DNA of 11,938 bases from Pseudomonadota bacterium (GTDB lineage: Bacteria > Pseudomonadota > Alphaproteobacteria > Kiloniellales > J153), in NCBI GenBank assembly GCA_022572105.1, contig JACZWN010000103.1:1-11938 (forward strand), given 5' to 3'. Below are positions 1 to 7,348 of this stretch, one piece after another. The translations under genes were made by a program, and so were the position numbers. Positions within the stretch are counted from its first letter, which is position 1. The number at the start of each line of letters is the position of its first letter. A model generated the notes under the pieces. That model was given only the letters and a program-made list of their open reading frames with translations, had not been told where the DNA came from and did no database searches.

Positions 1-287
1 GCCGCCGGCTCCAGGTTGCGGGCGATGTCCTCGAACAGCGCCGCGCGTTCCGGATTGACGCCGAAAGTGTCGACCATCGCCCGATAGGTCGCCGGATCGG
101 GCTTGGGCAGGAAGTCGGCGGCGACGATGTCGAAGACCCGCTCGAAGTGATGGCCGACGCCGAGCCGCGCGACCACGCCTTCGGCGTGGCGTAGGGTGGC
201 GTTGGTGAAAATGAACTTGCGCCCCTCGAGCCGGGTCAGCGCCGCGTCGAGCGCCGGGACGATCACGCTCAAGACAAGCTCGGTCAT
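1..287 (-). pseudogene. C-terminal part of a HAD-family pyrimidine 5'-nucleotidase, N-terminus missing
   Basis: Read from ATG 287 towards base 1, the frame is open and runs off the window edge. It gives about 95 residues that match the second half of HAD-IA pyrimidine 5'-nucleotidases, which dephosphorylate nucleoside monophosphates in the cytoplasm. Visible are a motif II-like FTNATLRHAE, motif III lysine in DFLPKPDP and motif IV in LFEDIARNLEPA. Family members carry roughly 110 further N-terminal residues with the nucleophile motif DxDNTLY. Here the homology starts within a few residues of the ATG. Upstream codons stay open to at least base 377 but encode nothing like that domain, and the divergent kinase gene begins 86 bases away. 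Without the nucleophile aspartate it should not be an active phosphatase, so I read it as a truncated remnant. The family call is fairly sure and the pseudogene call moderately so; a frameshifted N-terminus elsewhere cannot be excluded. Confidence 0.6.
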
Positions 288-373
288 GCCCGCTTGATAG
301 CACAGCTGGCCGGGGCCGGTGAGGCTTCCCGCTTTCCCCGGGGGCATGCGCCGTGCTACCGCTTGGCCCACGC

Positions 374-1474
374 ATGCCCAACCTCGACGCCCTCGCAGCC
401 GCCCTCTCCGCCCTGCCCGGCTACGCCGGCACGACCACGGCGGATCTGGCCGTGCTCAACGTCAAGGGCCTGGCCCACGACCATATATCCGTGCGCGGCC
501 GGGGCGTGCTGCTGCGCGTGCCCAAGCAAAGCCAGTTCGCGCTCTCCGCCGCCGATAACCTGACCTATCAGGCGGCCTGCTTCACCCGGGTCAGCGCATC
601 CGGCCACGCCCCGCGCCTGCACGGCGTGATCCGGCCCCAGGCGCGCATCGCCATGGGCGCGCTGCTCGTTGACAAGATCGAAGGGCGTCCGCCGCGCCTG
701 CCCGCGGACCTGCCGGCGCTCGCCGAGGCCATGGCCAAGGTGCACGCCCTGCCGGTCCCGCCCGCGACCTCGCGCCCGCCGCTCGCCGACCACCGGGACC
801 CGGTGGCCGGCGCGCTTCGAGAGATCGAGGCCCAGGCCGAATTTCTGGACGCGGCGGAGCTCGAGCCCGCCGCGCGCGCGGAGATCGAGGACGAGCTCGC
901 CTGGGCGCGCGGGTTCGGCGCGGAGAGTGCCGGGCGCGCGCAGCCGGTCACCCTGGTGCTCACCGACACCCATCCGGGCAATTTCCTGATCGAGACAGCG
1001 GGGCCGGGGGCAGGGGAAGGCGCGGGCCGCGCGGTCATCGTCGATTTGGAGAAGGCGCTCTACGGCTCGCCGGGCACCGATCTGGCGCACGCCACGATCT
1101 ACTCCTCGACGACCTGGGACTCGGACACCTGGGCCGAGCTGGGGCTCGAGGAGGTGGCGGCCTTCTATCGCGATTATCTGGAGCTCGCCGGCGGCGAGTT
1201 GGCGGCGCGGCTCGGGCCCTGGCTCGTGCCGATGCGCCGGATCACCATGCTGCGGGCGATTACCTGGTGCGTGAAATGGCGGGTCCTGCACCGGCGGGCG
1301 CGCCTCGACGCCAAGCACCAGGCCCAAAGCACCGAGGACTGGTCGGCCGAGAACACGGACCCGGCCACCATCGCCCACGTGGCGGACCGCGTCGCGGACT
1401 ACCTCGGCGCGGCCACGTTGGGGCGCATGCGCGCCGAATGGCTCGGCCGGCCCGGGCTTCAGGACCTGATCTGA
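374..1474 (+). CDS. Aminoglycoside phosphotransferase (APH)-like kinase family protein
   Basis: A 366-residue cytoplasmic protein with the C-terminal lobe of APH/choline-kinase-like small-molecule kinases. The catalytic loop reads LTDTHPGNFLI, with D198 the likely catalytic base and N203 a metal ligand, and VIVDLEKA places the metal-binding aspartate at D224. The usual first histidine of the HGDxHPGN loop is a leucine here. An N-terminal VLLRVPK may hold the ATP-binding lysine. The substrate cannot be told from sequence: the family phosphorylates sugars, choline, homoserine and antibiotics, so resistance should not be assumed. I prefer ATG 374 over GTG 353 because the extra seven residues look non-conserved. 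Neither start has a clear Shine-Dalgarno sequence. The gene is divergent from the truncated HAD gene and 96 bases before the radical SAM gene. Confidence 0.8.
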   Translation: MPNLDALAAALSALPGYAGTTTADLAVLNVKGLAHDHISVRGRGVLLRVPKQSQFALSAADNLTYQAACFTRVSASGHAPRLHGVIRPQARIAMGALLVDKIEGRPPRLPADLPALAEAMAKVHALPVPPATSRPPLADHRDPVAGALREIEAQAEFLDAAELEPAARAEIEDELAWARGFGAESAGRAQPVTLVLTDTHPGNFLIETAGPGAGEGAGRAVIVDLEKALYGSPGTDLAHATIYSSTTWDSDTWAELGLEEVAAFYRDYLELAGGELAARLGPWLVPMRRITMLRAITWCVKWRVLHRRARLDAKHQAQSTEDWSAENTDPATIAHVADRVADYLGAATLGRMRAEWLGRPGLQDLI

Positions 1475-1570
1475 TCCCGATTCGTTCCGCACCGGGCATA
1501 TCCGAGTCGTTTGCGTGGATATTTCCTATATATTCTTGTTATGTTCGTGATTTGTTGCTATTGTTAGGCC
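1475..1570 (+). promoter_or_regulatory. A+T-rich intergenic promoter region of the radical SAM gene with two GANTC sites
   Basis: This 96-base gap is strikingly A+T rich between two G+C-rich genes. It holds GATTC at 1479-1483 and GAGTC at 1504-1508, both CcrM-type GANTC sites. A sigma70-like pair TTGTTA (1536-1541) and TATTGT (1559-1564), spaced 17 bases apart, would start transcription at about base 1571, the A of the start codon. No Shine-Dalgarno sequence precedes that ATG, so a leaderless mRNA is possible. The hexamers match the consensus only partly, so the promoter is a guess; the GANTC sites are directly visible. Confidence 0.35.
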
Positions 1571-2680
1571 ATGGTCGAGGTTCTCCCCGAGCGCCCGCGC
1601 AAGGGCCGCGGCGCCATCGGCAACCCCAGCGGGCGCTACGAGCCGTACGTGCGCGTCGGCGTCGACGACGGCTGGGCCGGGGCTGACTCCGGGCCTGACT
1701 ACGGGCCTGGGGGCGAGGCCGAGCCGGCACCGCTCCGGACCACGGTCGAGGTCGACGCCAGCCGCACGGTGATCGCCAAGAACGCCTCGCCGGATGTGCC
1801 CTTCGAGCGCTCGATCAACCCCTACCGCGGCTGCGAGCACGGCTGCGTCTACTGCTTCGCCCGGCCGGGCCACGCCTACCTCGGCCTCTCGCCCGGGCTC
1901 GACTTCGAGACCCGGCTGTTCGCCAAGCCGCGCGCCGCCGAGCGTCTCGTGGCGGAGCTGGCCAAACCGTCGTACCGGCCCAAGGTCATCGCGCTGGGCA
2001 CCAACACCGACCCCTATCAGCCGATCGAGCGGAACTTTGAGATCACCCGCTCGATCCTGGAGGTGCTGTGGCGGGCGCGCCATCCGGTCGCCATCGTCAC
2101 CAAGTCGAACCTGGTGCTGCGCGACCTCGACATCCTGGCGCCCATGGCCGCGGCCAAGCTGGCCCGGGTTTCGGTCTCGGTCACCACCCTCGAACCGACC
2201 CTCGCGCGCAAGCTGGAGCCGCGCGCGCCGCGGCCGAACCTGCGCCTCGAGACCATCCGCGGCCTGGCGGATGCGGGGGTGCCCACGACCGTGCTCGCCG
2301 CGCCCATGATCCCGGCGCTCAACGACGACGAGCTCGAGGCCATCCTCGAGGCGGCGGCCGCGGCCGGGGCTGGGAGCGCCGGCTACATCCTCTTGCGCCT
2401 GCCGCTCGAGATCAAAGCGCTGTTCATCGAGTGGCTGGAGGCGCACTTTCCCGAGCGCAAGAACCGGGTGCTCGGCCTGTTGCGCGAGATGCGCGGCGGC
2501 AGGCTCTACGACCCGGCCTGGGGCACGCGCATGACCGGCAAGGGCGTCTACGCCGACCTGCTGGCGCGCCGCTTCGAGCTCGCCAGCAAACGCCTGGGAC
2601 TGAACCGGGCCGACTGGGACCTGGACACGACCCAGTTCGTCCGCCCCACGCCCGGCGGCGAGCAGTTCGCGCTGTTTTGA
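1571..2680 (+). CDS. PA0069-family radical SAM protein
   Basis: A 369-residue protein with the radical SAM cluster-binding motif CEHGCVYC (C88, C92, C95), which ligates a [4Fe-4S] cluster used to cleave S-adenosylmethionine. It is preceded by NPYRGC and followed by FARPGH and GTNTDPYQPIE, signatures of the PA0069/Rv2578c group related to SplB spore photoproduct lyase. The reaction of this group is not established to my knowledge; kinship with SplB hints at nucleic acid work, but that is inference. About 70 variable, glycine- and acid-rich residues come before the conserved domain. The length fits the family. ATG 1571 has no visible Shine-Dalgarno sequence and may be leaderless. A G+C drop begins immediately downstream, where the restriction-modification insertion starts. 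Confidence 0.88.
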   Translation: MVEVLPERPRKGRGAIGNPSGRYEPYVRVGVDDGWAGADSGPDYGPGGEAEPAPLRTTVEVDASRTVIAKNASPDVPFERSINPYRGCEHGCVYCFARPGHAYLGLSPGLDFETRLFAKPRAAERLVAELAKPSYRPKVIALGTNTDPYQPIERNFEITRSILEVLWRARHPVAIVTKSNLVLRDLDILAPMAAAKLARVSVSVTTLEPTLARKLEPRAPRPNLRLETIRGLADAGVPTTVLAAPMIPALNDDELEAILEAAAAAGAGSAGYILLRLPLEIKALFIEWLEAHFPERKNRVLGLLREMRGGRLYDPAWGTRMTGKGVYADLLARRFELASKRLGLNRADWDLDTTQFVRPTPGGEQFALF

Positions 2681-2906
2681 TATTTACGGGAGGCCCTACG
2701 ATGTGATGAACGACGCAATAGGATCTTGCAGGAGCCGGGGCTTCAGCGACTGCGTTGGCGAAAGGCGGCGACGAACCGCCACCTCAGCAATCACTTCTTG
2801 CTCAATCGAGGCCAAGCTTCGTGTTATTGTGTTTGCCTCACACTAGATATCACGTTGCTGGGCGCACTGGCGAAACCAAAAAAGCCTAACGGGGGAGAAT
2901 TCAACA
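2681..2906 (+). other. Intergenic leader of the restriction-modification genes
   Basis: This 226-base stretch has no gene I can support. An ATG at 2701 behind GGGAGG is followed at once by two TGA stops (ATGTGATGA), so it is not a gene. A -10-like TAGATAT lies at 2844-2850 but lacks a good -35 element at the proper distance. GGAG at 2894-2897 is the ribosome binding site for the GTG start at 2907. No C-protein box or controller gene was recognised. Confidence 0.4.
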
Positions 2907-4730
2907 GTGTTAGCGCAACAACAACGAGCCACTGACCTCGTGCAGAGAGGCGGTACCAGCGCTCAGCAGAATGCCTACGAAGTTATGAACGTTGGCAAGG
3001 GTATAGCGCGCGCTTTGGCCGAAACGCTGCCTAGTGAAACGGATCGAATCCGCTTCGCTCGGACCTTTTGTTATGAGATTCTCTCAACCTATTGGCACTG
3101 CCTCCAAAGGAAGTATTCCAAATCTTGGTCATTGCCGCGACCCTTCGATTCGGCACCTGATGCGGACCTATCCGATGCCGCCCGCGTCTTCGCCCGGCGG
3201 ATGGGTGAAGCGGCAACGAGTTTTGAACTCAACCATGCCAGCTACCTCGTCGGCATCACGTATACCTCCATGCTGCCCGCAGCCTTCCGCAGCAAGCACG
3301 GAGTTTATTACACACCTCCGGCATTGACAGGCCAGTTGCTCATCATGGCGACAGAAGCGGGCGTCGACTGGGAAAGTTGTCGCGTACTCGACCCTGCTTG
3401 CGGCGGCGGTGCTTTCCTAACACCCCTCGCGCAACGCATCGTGTCCGAATTGGGCGATCGCGAACCTGCTGCGGTTCTTGAAATCCTCTCTTCGCGCCTA
3501 TGGGGTTTTGAGAAAGACCCGTTTGGGGCTTGGATGTCTCAAGTCTTCCTTGAAATGGCGGTGCTTGATATTTGCCATGCGGCTCGCCGCCGCCTGCCAC
3601 GGCTAATCGAAGTCTGCGACAGCCTTGAACAGCAGCCCGGTCGGGACGGTTTTGACCTTGTTATTGGGAATCCGCCGTATGGCCGCGTCAGCCTCACACC
3701 GAAGCAACGAGCGGTTTATAAGCGCGGTTTATTTGGCCATGCCAACCTATATGGCCTATTTACCGATCTCGCCCTGCGCCTCACTCGACCCGGCGGGGTT
3801 ATCGCATACGTAACGCCGACGAGTTTTCTCGCTGGGGAATACTTCAAAGCATTGCGAGGGCTCCTTGGCAGAGAAGCGCCGCCTCTCAGCATCGCTTTTG
3901 TCAGCGAGCGCAAGGGTGTGTTCGAGGGCGTTCTTCAAGAGACTCTACTGGCCGCGTATCGGCGAGGAGTTGACTCCACTACCGGAGTTGTTCGATTCAT
4001 TTCCGCCCAGGACAATGACACAGTGTCCATTACCACCACAGGATTTTTTAATCTGCCTGACGACCCGACCAGACCTTGGCTTCTTCCCCGCCACCCTGGA
4101 CAAGCTGCACTCGTCGAACGTTTGCGCCAAATGCCTCACCGGCTTAGGGACTATGGGTATACGGTTAGCACCGGGCCACTGGTTTGGAATCGCCACAAAC
4201 AGCAATTAAGAGACCAGTCAGGGGAGGGTTGCTATCCTCTCATCTGGGGAGAAGCTATTACACCATCTGGCGAGTTCGTGTTTCGCGCCCGCAAAAGGAA
4301 CCACAAACCCTATTTCCAGACGCGAAGTGGCGATGATTGGCTCGTTACCCGTGAACCATGCGTACTCTTGCAGCGCACCACCGCCAAAGAACAGCGGCGC
4401 CGCCTAATAGCTGCCGAACTTCCAGCTTCGCTCATTAAGCAGCACGGCGCTGTCGTTATCGAGAATCATCTCAATATGATACGCCGCAGCAACGGCGAAA
4501 CACCCACGGTGTCTGCTGGCGTCGTTTCGGCACTTCTCAACAGTGAGATTCTTGACCAAGCCTTTCGATGCATAAATGGTAGCGTGGCCGTTTCGGCTTT
4601 CGAGTTAGAAGCCTTGCCATTGCCGCCTCCAGAAGATATCCGCCAAATTCAAGCTCTGGTTACCCATAGCGCTAAGAAATCAGAGATCGACCACGCAATT
4701 GAACGTCTTTATCTGGGAGAAGAGCGTTAA
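2907..4730 (+). CDS. Type II DNA adenine-N6 methyltransferase (BsuBI/PstI-type, Eco57I methylase class)
   Basis: A 607-residue modification enzyme that transfers a methyl group from S-adenosylmethionine to adenine in the recognition site, protecting host DNA from the partner endonuclease. Methylase motifs run in the gamma order: motif X-like GVYYTPP (132-138), motif I DPACGGGAF (162-170) and catalytic motif IV NPPY (255-258). The last ~220 residues are a presumed target-recognition domain. It is longer than the roughly 500-residue classical BsuBI/PstI enzymes, partly through about 110 N-terminal residues. GTG 2907 is chosen because GGGGGAG lies about nine bases upstream. The stop overlaps the endonuclease start by one base (TAATG), so the pair is translationally coupled. 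G+C is lower than in the flanks. The family is sure; the recognition site is not known from sequence. Confidence 0.88.
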   Translation: MLAQQQRATDLVQRGGTSAQQNAYEVMNVGKGIARALAETLPSETDRIRFARTFCYEILSTYWHCLQRKYSKSWSLPRPFDSAPDADLSDAARVFARRMGEAATSFELNHASYLVGITYTSMLPAAFRSKHGVYYTPPALTGQLLIMATEAGVDWESCRVLDPACGGGAFLTPLAQRIVSELGDREPAAVLEILSSRLWGFEKDPFGAWMSQVFLEMAVLDICHAARRRLPRLIEVCDSLEQQPGRDGFDLVIGNPPYGRVSLTPKQRAVYKRGLFGHANLYGLFTDLALRLTRPGGVIAYVTPTSFLAGEYFKALRGLLGREAPPLSIAFVSERKGVFEGVLQETLLAAYRRGVDSTTGVVRFISAQDNDTVSITTTGFFNLPDDPTRPWLLPRHPGQAALVERLRQMPHRLRDYGYTVSTGPLVWNRHKQQLRDQSGEGCYPLIWGEAITPSGEFVFRARKRNHKPYFQTRSGDDWLVTREPCVLLQRTTAKEQRRRLIAAELPASLIKQHGAVVIENHLNMIRRSNGETPTVSAGVVSALLNSEILDQAFRCINGSVAVSAFELEALPLPPPEDIRQIQALVTHSAKKSEIDHAIERLYLGEER

Positions 4731-5818
4731 TGCTCTTACCTCCGCTCCTCTCGGTTGAACGAATCCAAGAGCGATTATTTTTGATTTTCCCCGAGGGCAC
4801 AACCAGCAGAAATTATTGCACTCGGGAAATCGCGGCGAAGACCGTTTTTGTGATGCTCTATATCGGCGCCATCCATGGCACCAACGTATGGATGCGACCC
4901 AATCAAGTGACGCGTATGACCGATACGCAGGCCAGCCAACATGATGAAAATGCGCGGCTTTCGTGGGCACGTGATTCTATGCGCCCACATAGAGGCGAAA
5001 ATCGCGGCCGATGGTATGCGGTAGACACTCGTGAGCCGATCCGAGACGAAACCCTGCGCGATGGTCTCATCCCAGTAGGAGCCGTCAAGGAACGCGGGGG
5101 GCTTGCCACGACCTCTTCGAAGCCGCGCTACGCTTTAACACCTGGCTTCTCGTCCCTATTCGACCCCGCTCTCGAAGGGCAGATCTTAGAAACGGCTATC
5201 AAGGAATGGCGACAAGCAAACCTGTCGGCGGGTGCGCTGGCTCGTATCGCGATCGAGCGACGAGGCGCCGTTGCCGCCAAAACCGGAGTACCAGTCACCT
5301 TTCCCAGTGGTGAAACACGCCGTATGGCAGCCGGCCCGAGTTCAGTTATTTCCAAAGCCGTTATCGAGGAGTTCGCGCCTCGGTTTCTTACTCGACCCGG
5401 CGTTGTTTGGCTTAGCGAAAGTGGTAACAAAGTGGTTGCCCGAGACGATGGTCTGGCCAAGGCAATTGGTCTCACGATCCAACCCGACCGCAACCTTCCC
5501 GACCTTATCCTGGTTGACCTCGGCCCCGATGTGCCCCTCATCGTCTTCGTCGAAGTGGTCGCCACCGACGGAGCAATTACCGTGATGCGAAAAGAGGCCT
5601 TGCTGGCAATCGCCATCGATGCAGGGTTCCGTCCAAACCATGTCGCGTTTTTGACTGCCTACAGCAATCGCGATCATCCCGCTTTCAAAAAAACCGTCAG
5701 TTCCCTCGCGTGGCAATCTTTCGTGTGGTTTGTTTCCGAACCGGACCACATCATCATGTTGCGTGAAGGCCTTGACGGCCACTCGGTTCGGCTTTCCAGC
5801 CTGATGGAGACTGAATAG
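4730..5818 (+). CDS. Type II restriction endonuclease, BsuBI/PstI family
   Basis: A 362-residue endonuclease, somewhat longer than the 316-330 residues typical of the family. An N-terminal helical domain (about 5-140, with FVMLYIGA) matches the BsuBI/PstI N-terminal region. The catalytic domain (about 145-345) carries NLPDLILVDL and FVEVVATDGAI; D258 and E275 are the likely metal ligands of a PD-(D/E)XK-like site. Founding members BsuBI and PstI cut CTGCAG, so that sequence or a relative is a reasonable guess, not a demonstrated specificity. It starts one base inside the methyltransferase stop codon, so endonuclease translation probably depends on prior methylase translation, a common safety order. 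The reading frame is intact, with nothing suggesting inactivation. After the TAG the frame stays open for another 47 sense codons. Confidence 0.88.
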   Translation: MLLPPLLSVERIQERLFLIFPEGTTSRNYCTREIAAKTVFVMLYIGAIHGTNVWMRPNQVTRMTDTQASQHDENARLSWARDSMRPHRGENRGRWYAVDTREPIRDETLRDGLIPVGAVKERGGLATTSSKPRYALTPGFSSLFDPALEGQILETAIKEWRQANLSAGALARIAIERRGAVAAKTGVPVTFPSGETRRMAAGPSSVISKAVIEEFAPRFLTRPGVVWLSESGNKVVARDDGLAKAIGLTIQPDRNLPDLILVDLGPDVPLIVFVEVVATDGAITVMRKEALLAIAIDAGFRPNHVAFLTAYSNRDHPAFKKTVSSLAWQSFVWFVSEPDHIIMLREGLDGHSVRLSSLMETE

Positions 5819-5997
5819 CTCTACGGCAATCACTTGCCGGTCGTTATGCCGGCCAAGGCGCCGACGGCACAAAGCGAGATATTGATTTGCCCACCCCAAG
5901 AGGCCGGCGCGGCTGCAAAATTACAGGAAGCCTTGTTGCCGCGAATCCGCATCACGCGCTAAGGCTTGGGTTACCCCTCTTTAGCTAGGGTCGGGCC
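5819..5997 (+). other. Intergenic region after the endonuclease, with an open in-frame extension
   Basis: In frame with the endonuclease and directly after its TAG stop, 47 sense codons run to TAA at 5960-5962, including a possible 38-codon ORF from ATG 5846. The peptide has an ILICPPQEAG stretch and does not resemble a family I know. It may be readthrough, the tail of a gene disrupted by the insertion, or chance. A GAATC (GANTC) lies at 5943-5947. The last 35 bases before the antiporter show no clear promoter or Shine-Dalgarno sequence. Confidence 0.3.
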
Positions 5998-7332
5998 ATG
6001 CACGAAGCCGCGAGCGACTTGACCGGTCTTGCCATCATCGCCCTGGCGGCCTTGGCCTGCGGCATGGTCATGCAGCGCCTGCGCCAGCCGCCGGTCATCG
6101 GCTACATCCTGGCCGGCGCGATCCTGGGCCCGGCCGGCCTGGGCCTGGCCGAGAACCGGGACTTCATCCAGCTCCTGGCCGAGCTCGGCGTGCTCATGCT
6201 CTTGTTCCTGATCGGCATGGAGCTATCGTTGCGCGCGGTGCGCGAGGTCTGGAAGCTGGCGTTCGCGGTGACCGCGCTGCAGATCGCGGTCGGGCTCGCC
6301 GCCATGGCCGGCCTGGGGGCGCTGCTCGACTGGCCGCTGCCGCTCACCGTGCTCCTCGGCTTCGTGGTCGCGCTCTCCTCGACCGCGGTCGCCATCAAGA
6401 TGCTCGAGGAGATCGGCGAGTTGCGCAGCCGCGTCGGCCAGATTACCGTGGCCATCCTGGTGACGCAGGATCTCGCCGTCGTGCCCATGATGCTGATCGT
6501 CGGCGCGTTCCGCGACGGCGGCCGGTTCGGCTTCGAGGCGCTATTCAAGGTCGCGCTTTCGGTCGGCTTCCTGGCGCTTCTGATCTTTTACCTGCTGCGC
6601 CGCGAGCGCCTGCGCCTGCCGTTTGCCCGGATGGTCGGCAAGAACCAGGACCTGATCCCGCTGGCCGGCCTGGCTTTTTGCTTCGGCGCCGCCGCGCTCT
6701 CGGGCCTGCTCGGCCTGTCGGCCGCCTACGGCGCCTTCCTGGCGGGCCTGGTCATCGGCAACTCGACCGCGCGCCGGGTCATGATCCACCATACCGCGCC
6801 GATTCAGTCGGTCCTGCTGATGGTCTTCTTCCTGTCCATCGGGCTCTTGCTCGACTTCAGCTACATCTGGGCCAACCTGGGCACCGTGGCGCTCATCGTG
6901 TTCTTCGTCGCGGTCCTCAAGACCGCGCTCAACATCGTCTTCATCTGGCTCCTGGACCGAGACTGGCGGCGCGCCTTCCTGTCCGGCGCGCTGCTCGCCC
7001 AGTTGGGCGAGTTCTCCTTCGTGCTCGCGGCGCTGGGCCTGGGCGCCGGCGTGATCTCGGACCAGGGGCACCGGCTCGTCGTCGCGGTCACCGTGCTGTC
7101 GCTGCTGATCAGCCCGTTCTGGCTCGAGACCGCGCGCCGCCTGCACCGCATGGCGCGGCTCGGCGTCACTTCGGGGCGCGAAATCCTGCGCTCGACCTAC
7201 GGGCGCGAGGCCGTGGCCATCGCTCGCTCCACGGTGCGCGCCGAGCACCTCATGGTCGAGATGGCGCGCGCCGCGATCCGCTGGATGGGCGACATCATGC
7301 CGCGGCGCGGCCGCAACCGGCCGCCGCGGTAG
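5998..7332 (+). CDS. CPA2-family cation:proton antiporter (Kef/RosB-like), transport domain only
   Basis: A 444-residue inner-membrane protein with about 11-13 hydrophobic segments covering residues 8 to about 385. Family signatures are QPPVIGYILAGAILGP near the N-terminus, ALSSTAVAIKMLEE (125-138), the ion-path pair Q157-D158 in VTQDLAVVP and GAFLAGLVIGN. Such proteins exchange K+ or Na+ for protons and serve in pH, osmotic or electrophile responses; the ion cannot be read from sequence. Unlike KefB/KefC it has no TrkA-N (RCK) nucleotide-binding domain. The ~60-residue C-terminal tail is short, arginine-rich and cytoplasmic. It is followed after 16 bases by rnhB, so the two probably share an mRNA. 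G+C returns to the high level of the core genome. The family is sure. Confidence 0.9.
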   Translation: MHEAASDLTGLAIIALAALACGMVMQRLRQPPVIGYILAGAILGPAGLGLAENRDFIQLLAELGVLMLLFLIGMELSLRAVREVWKLAFAVTALQIAVGLAAMAGLGALLDWPLPLTVLLGFVVALSSTAVAIKMLEEIGELRSRVGQITVAILVTQDLAVVPMMLIVGAFRDGGRFGFEALFKVALSVGFLALLIFYLLRRERLRLPFARMVGKNQDLIPLAGLAFCFGAAALSGLLGLSAAYGAFLAGLVIGNSTARRVMIHHTAPIQSVLLMVFFLSIGLLLDFSYIWANLGTVALIVFFVAVLKTALNIVFIWLLDRDWRRAFLSGALLAQLGEFSFVLAALGLGAGVISDQGHRLVVAVTVLSLLISPFWLETARRLHRMARLGVTSGREILRSTYGREAVAIARSTVRAEHLMVEMARAAIRWMGDIMPRRGRNRPPR

Positions 7333-7348
7333 CGCCGAGGAGACGGGG

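Larger units (their letters stand above)
2681..5962 (+). other. Restriction-modification island of lower G+C
   Basis: Between the radical SAM gene and the antiporter the base composition falls from about 70% G+C to the mid-50s (estimated by eye). The segment holds a methyltransferase-endonuclease pair with non-coding margins and no transposase or integrase. I found no convincing flanking direct repeat, so the edges are approximate. Composition, content and position between housekeeping genes point to horizontal acquisition. That conclusion is inference. Confidence 0.6.

Noticed and set aside
374..1474. Calling the kinase an antibiotic-resistance gene
   Set aside because: APH-fold motifs alone do not show substrate, and it lies in a core chromosomal context.
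356..1492. Long minus-strand ORF opposite the kinase gene
   Set aside because: Its sequence is arginine- and glycine-rich low complexity typical of the antisense of a high-G+C gene. The plus strand carries clear kinase motifs.
1526..2446. Long minus-strand ORF opposite the radical SAM gene
   Set aside because: An antisense shadow; the plus strand has the CX3CX2C motif and full family similarity.
2764..2782. GGCGG...CCGCC inverted repeat as a terminator after the radical SAM gene
   Set aside because: The stem is only five base pairs and has no T-run, so it is too weak to support.
2726..2935. A 69-codon ORF before the methyltransferase
   Set aside because: It starts at TTG, has no ribosome binding site or recognisable sequence, and overlaps the well-supported GTG start of the methyltransferase.
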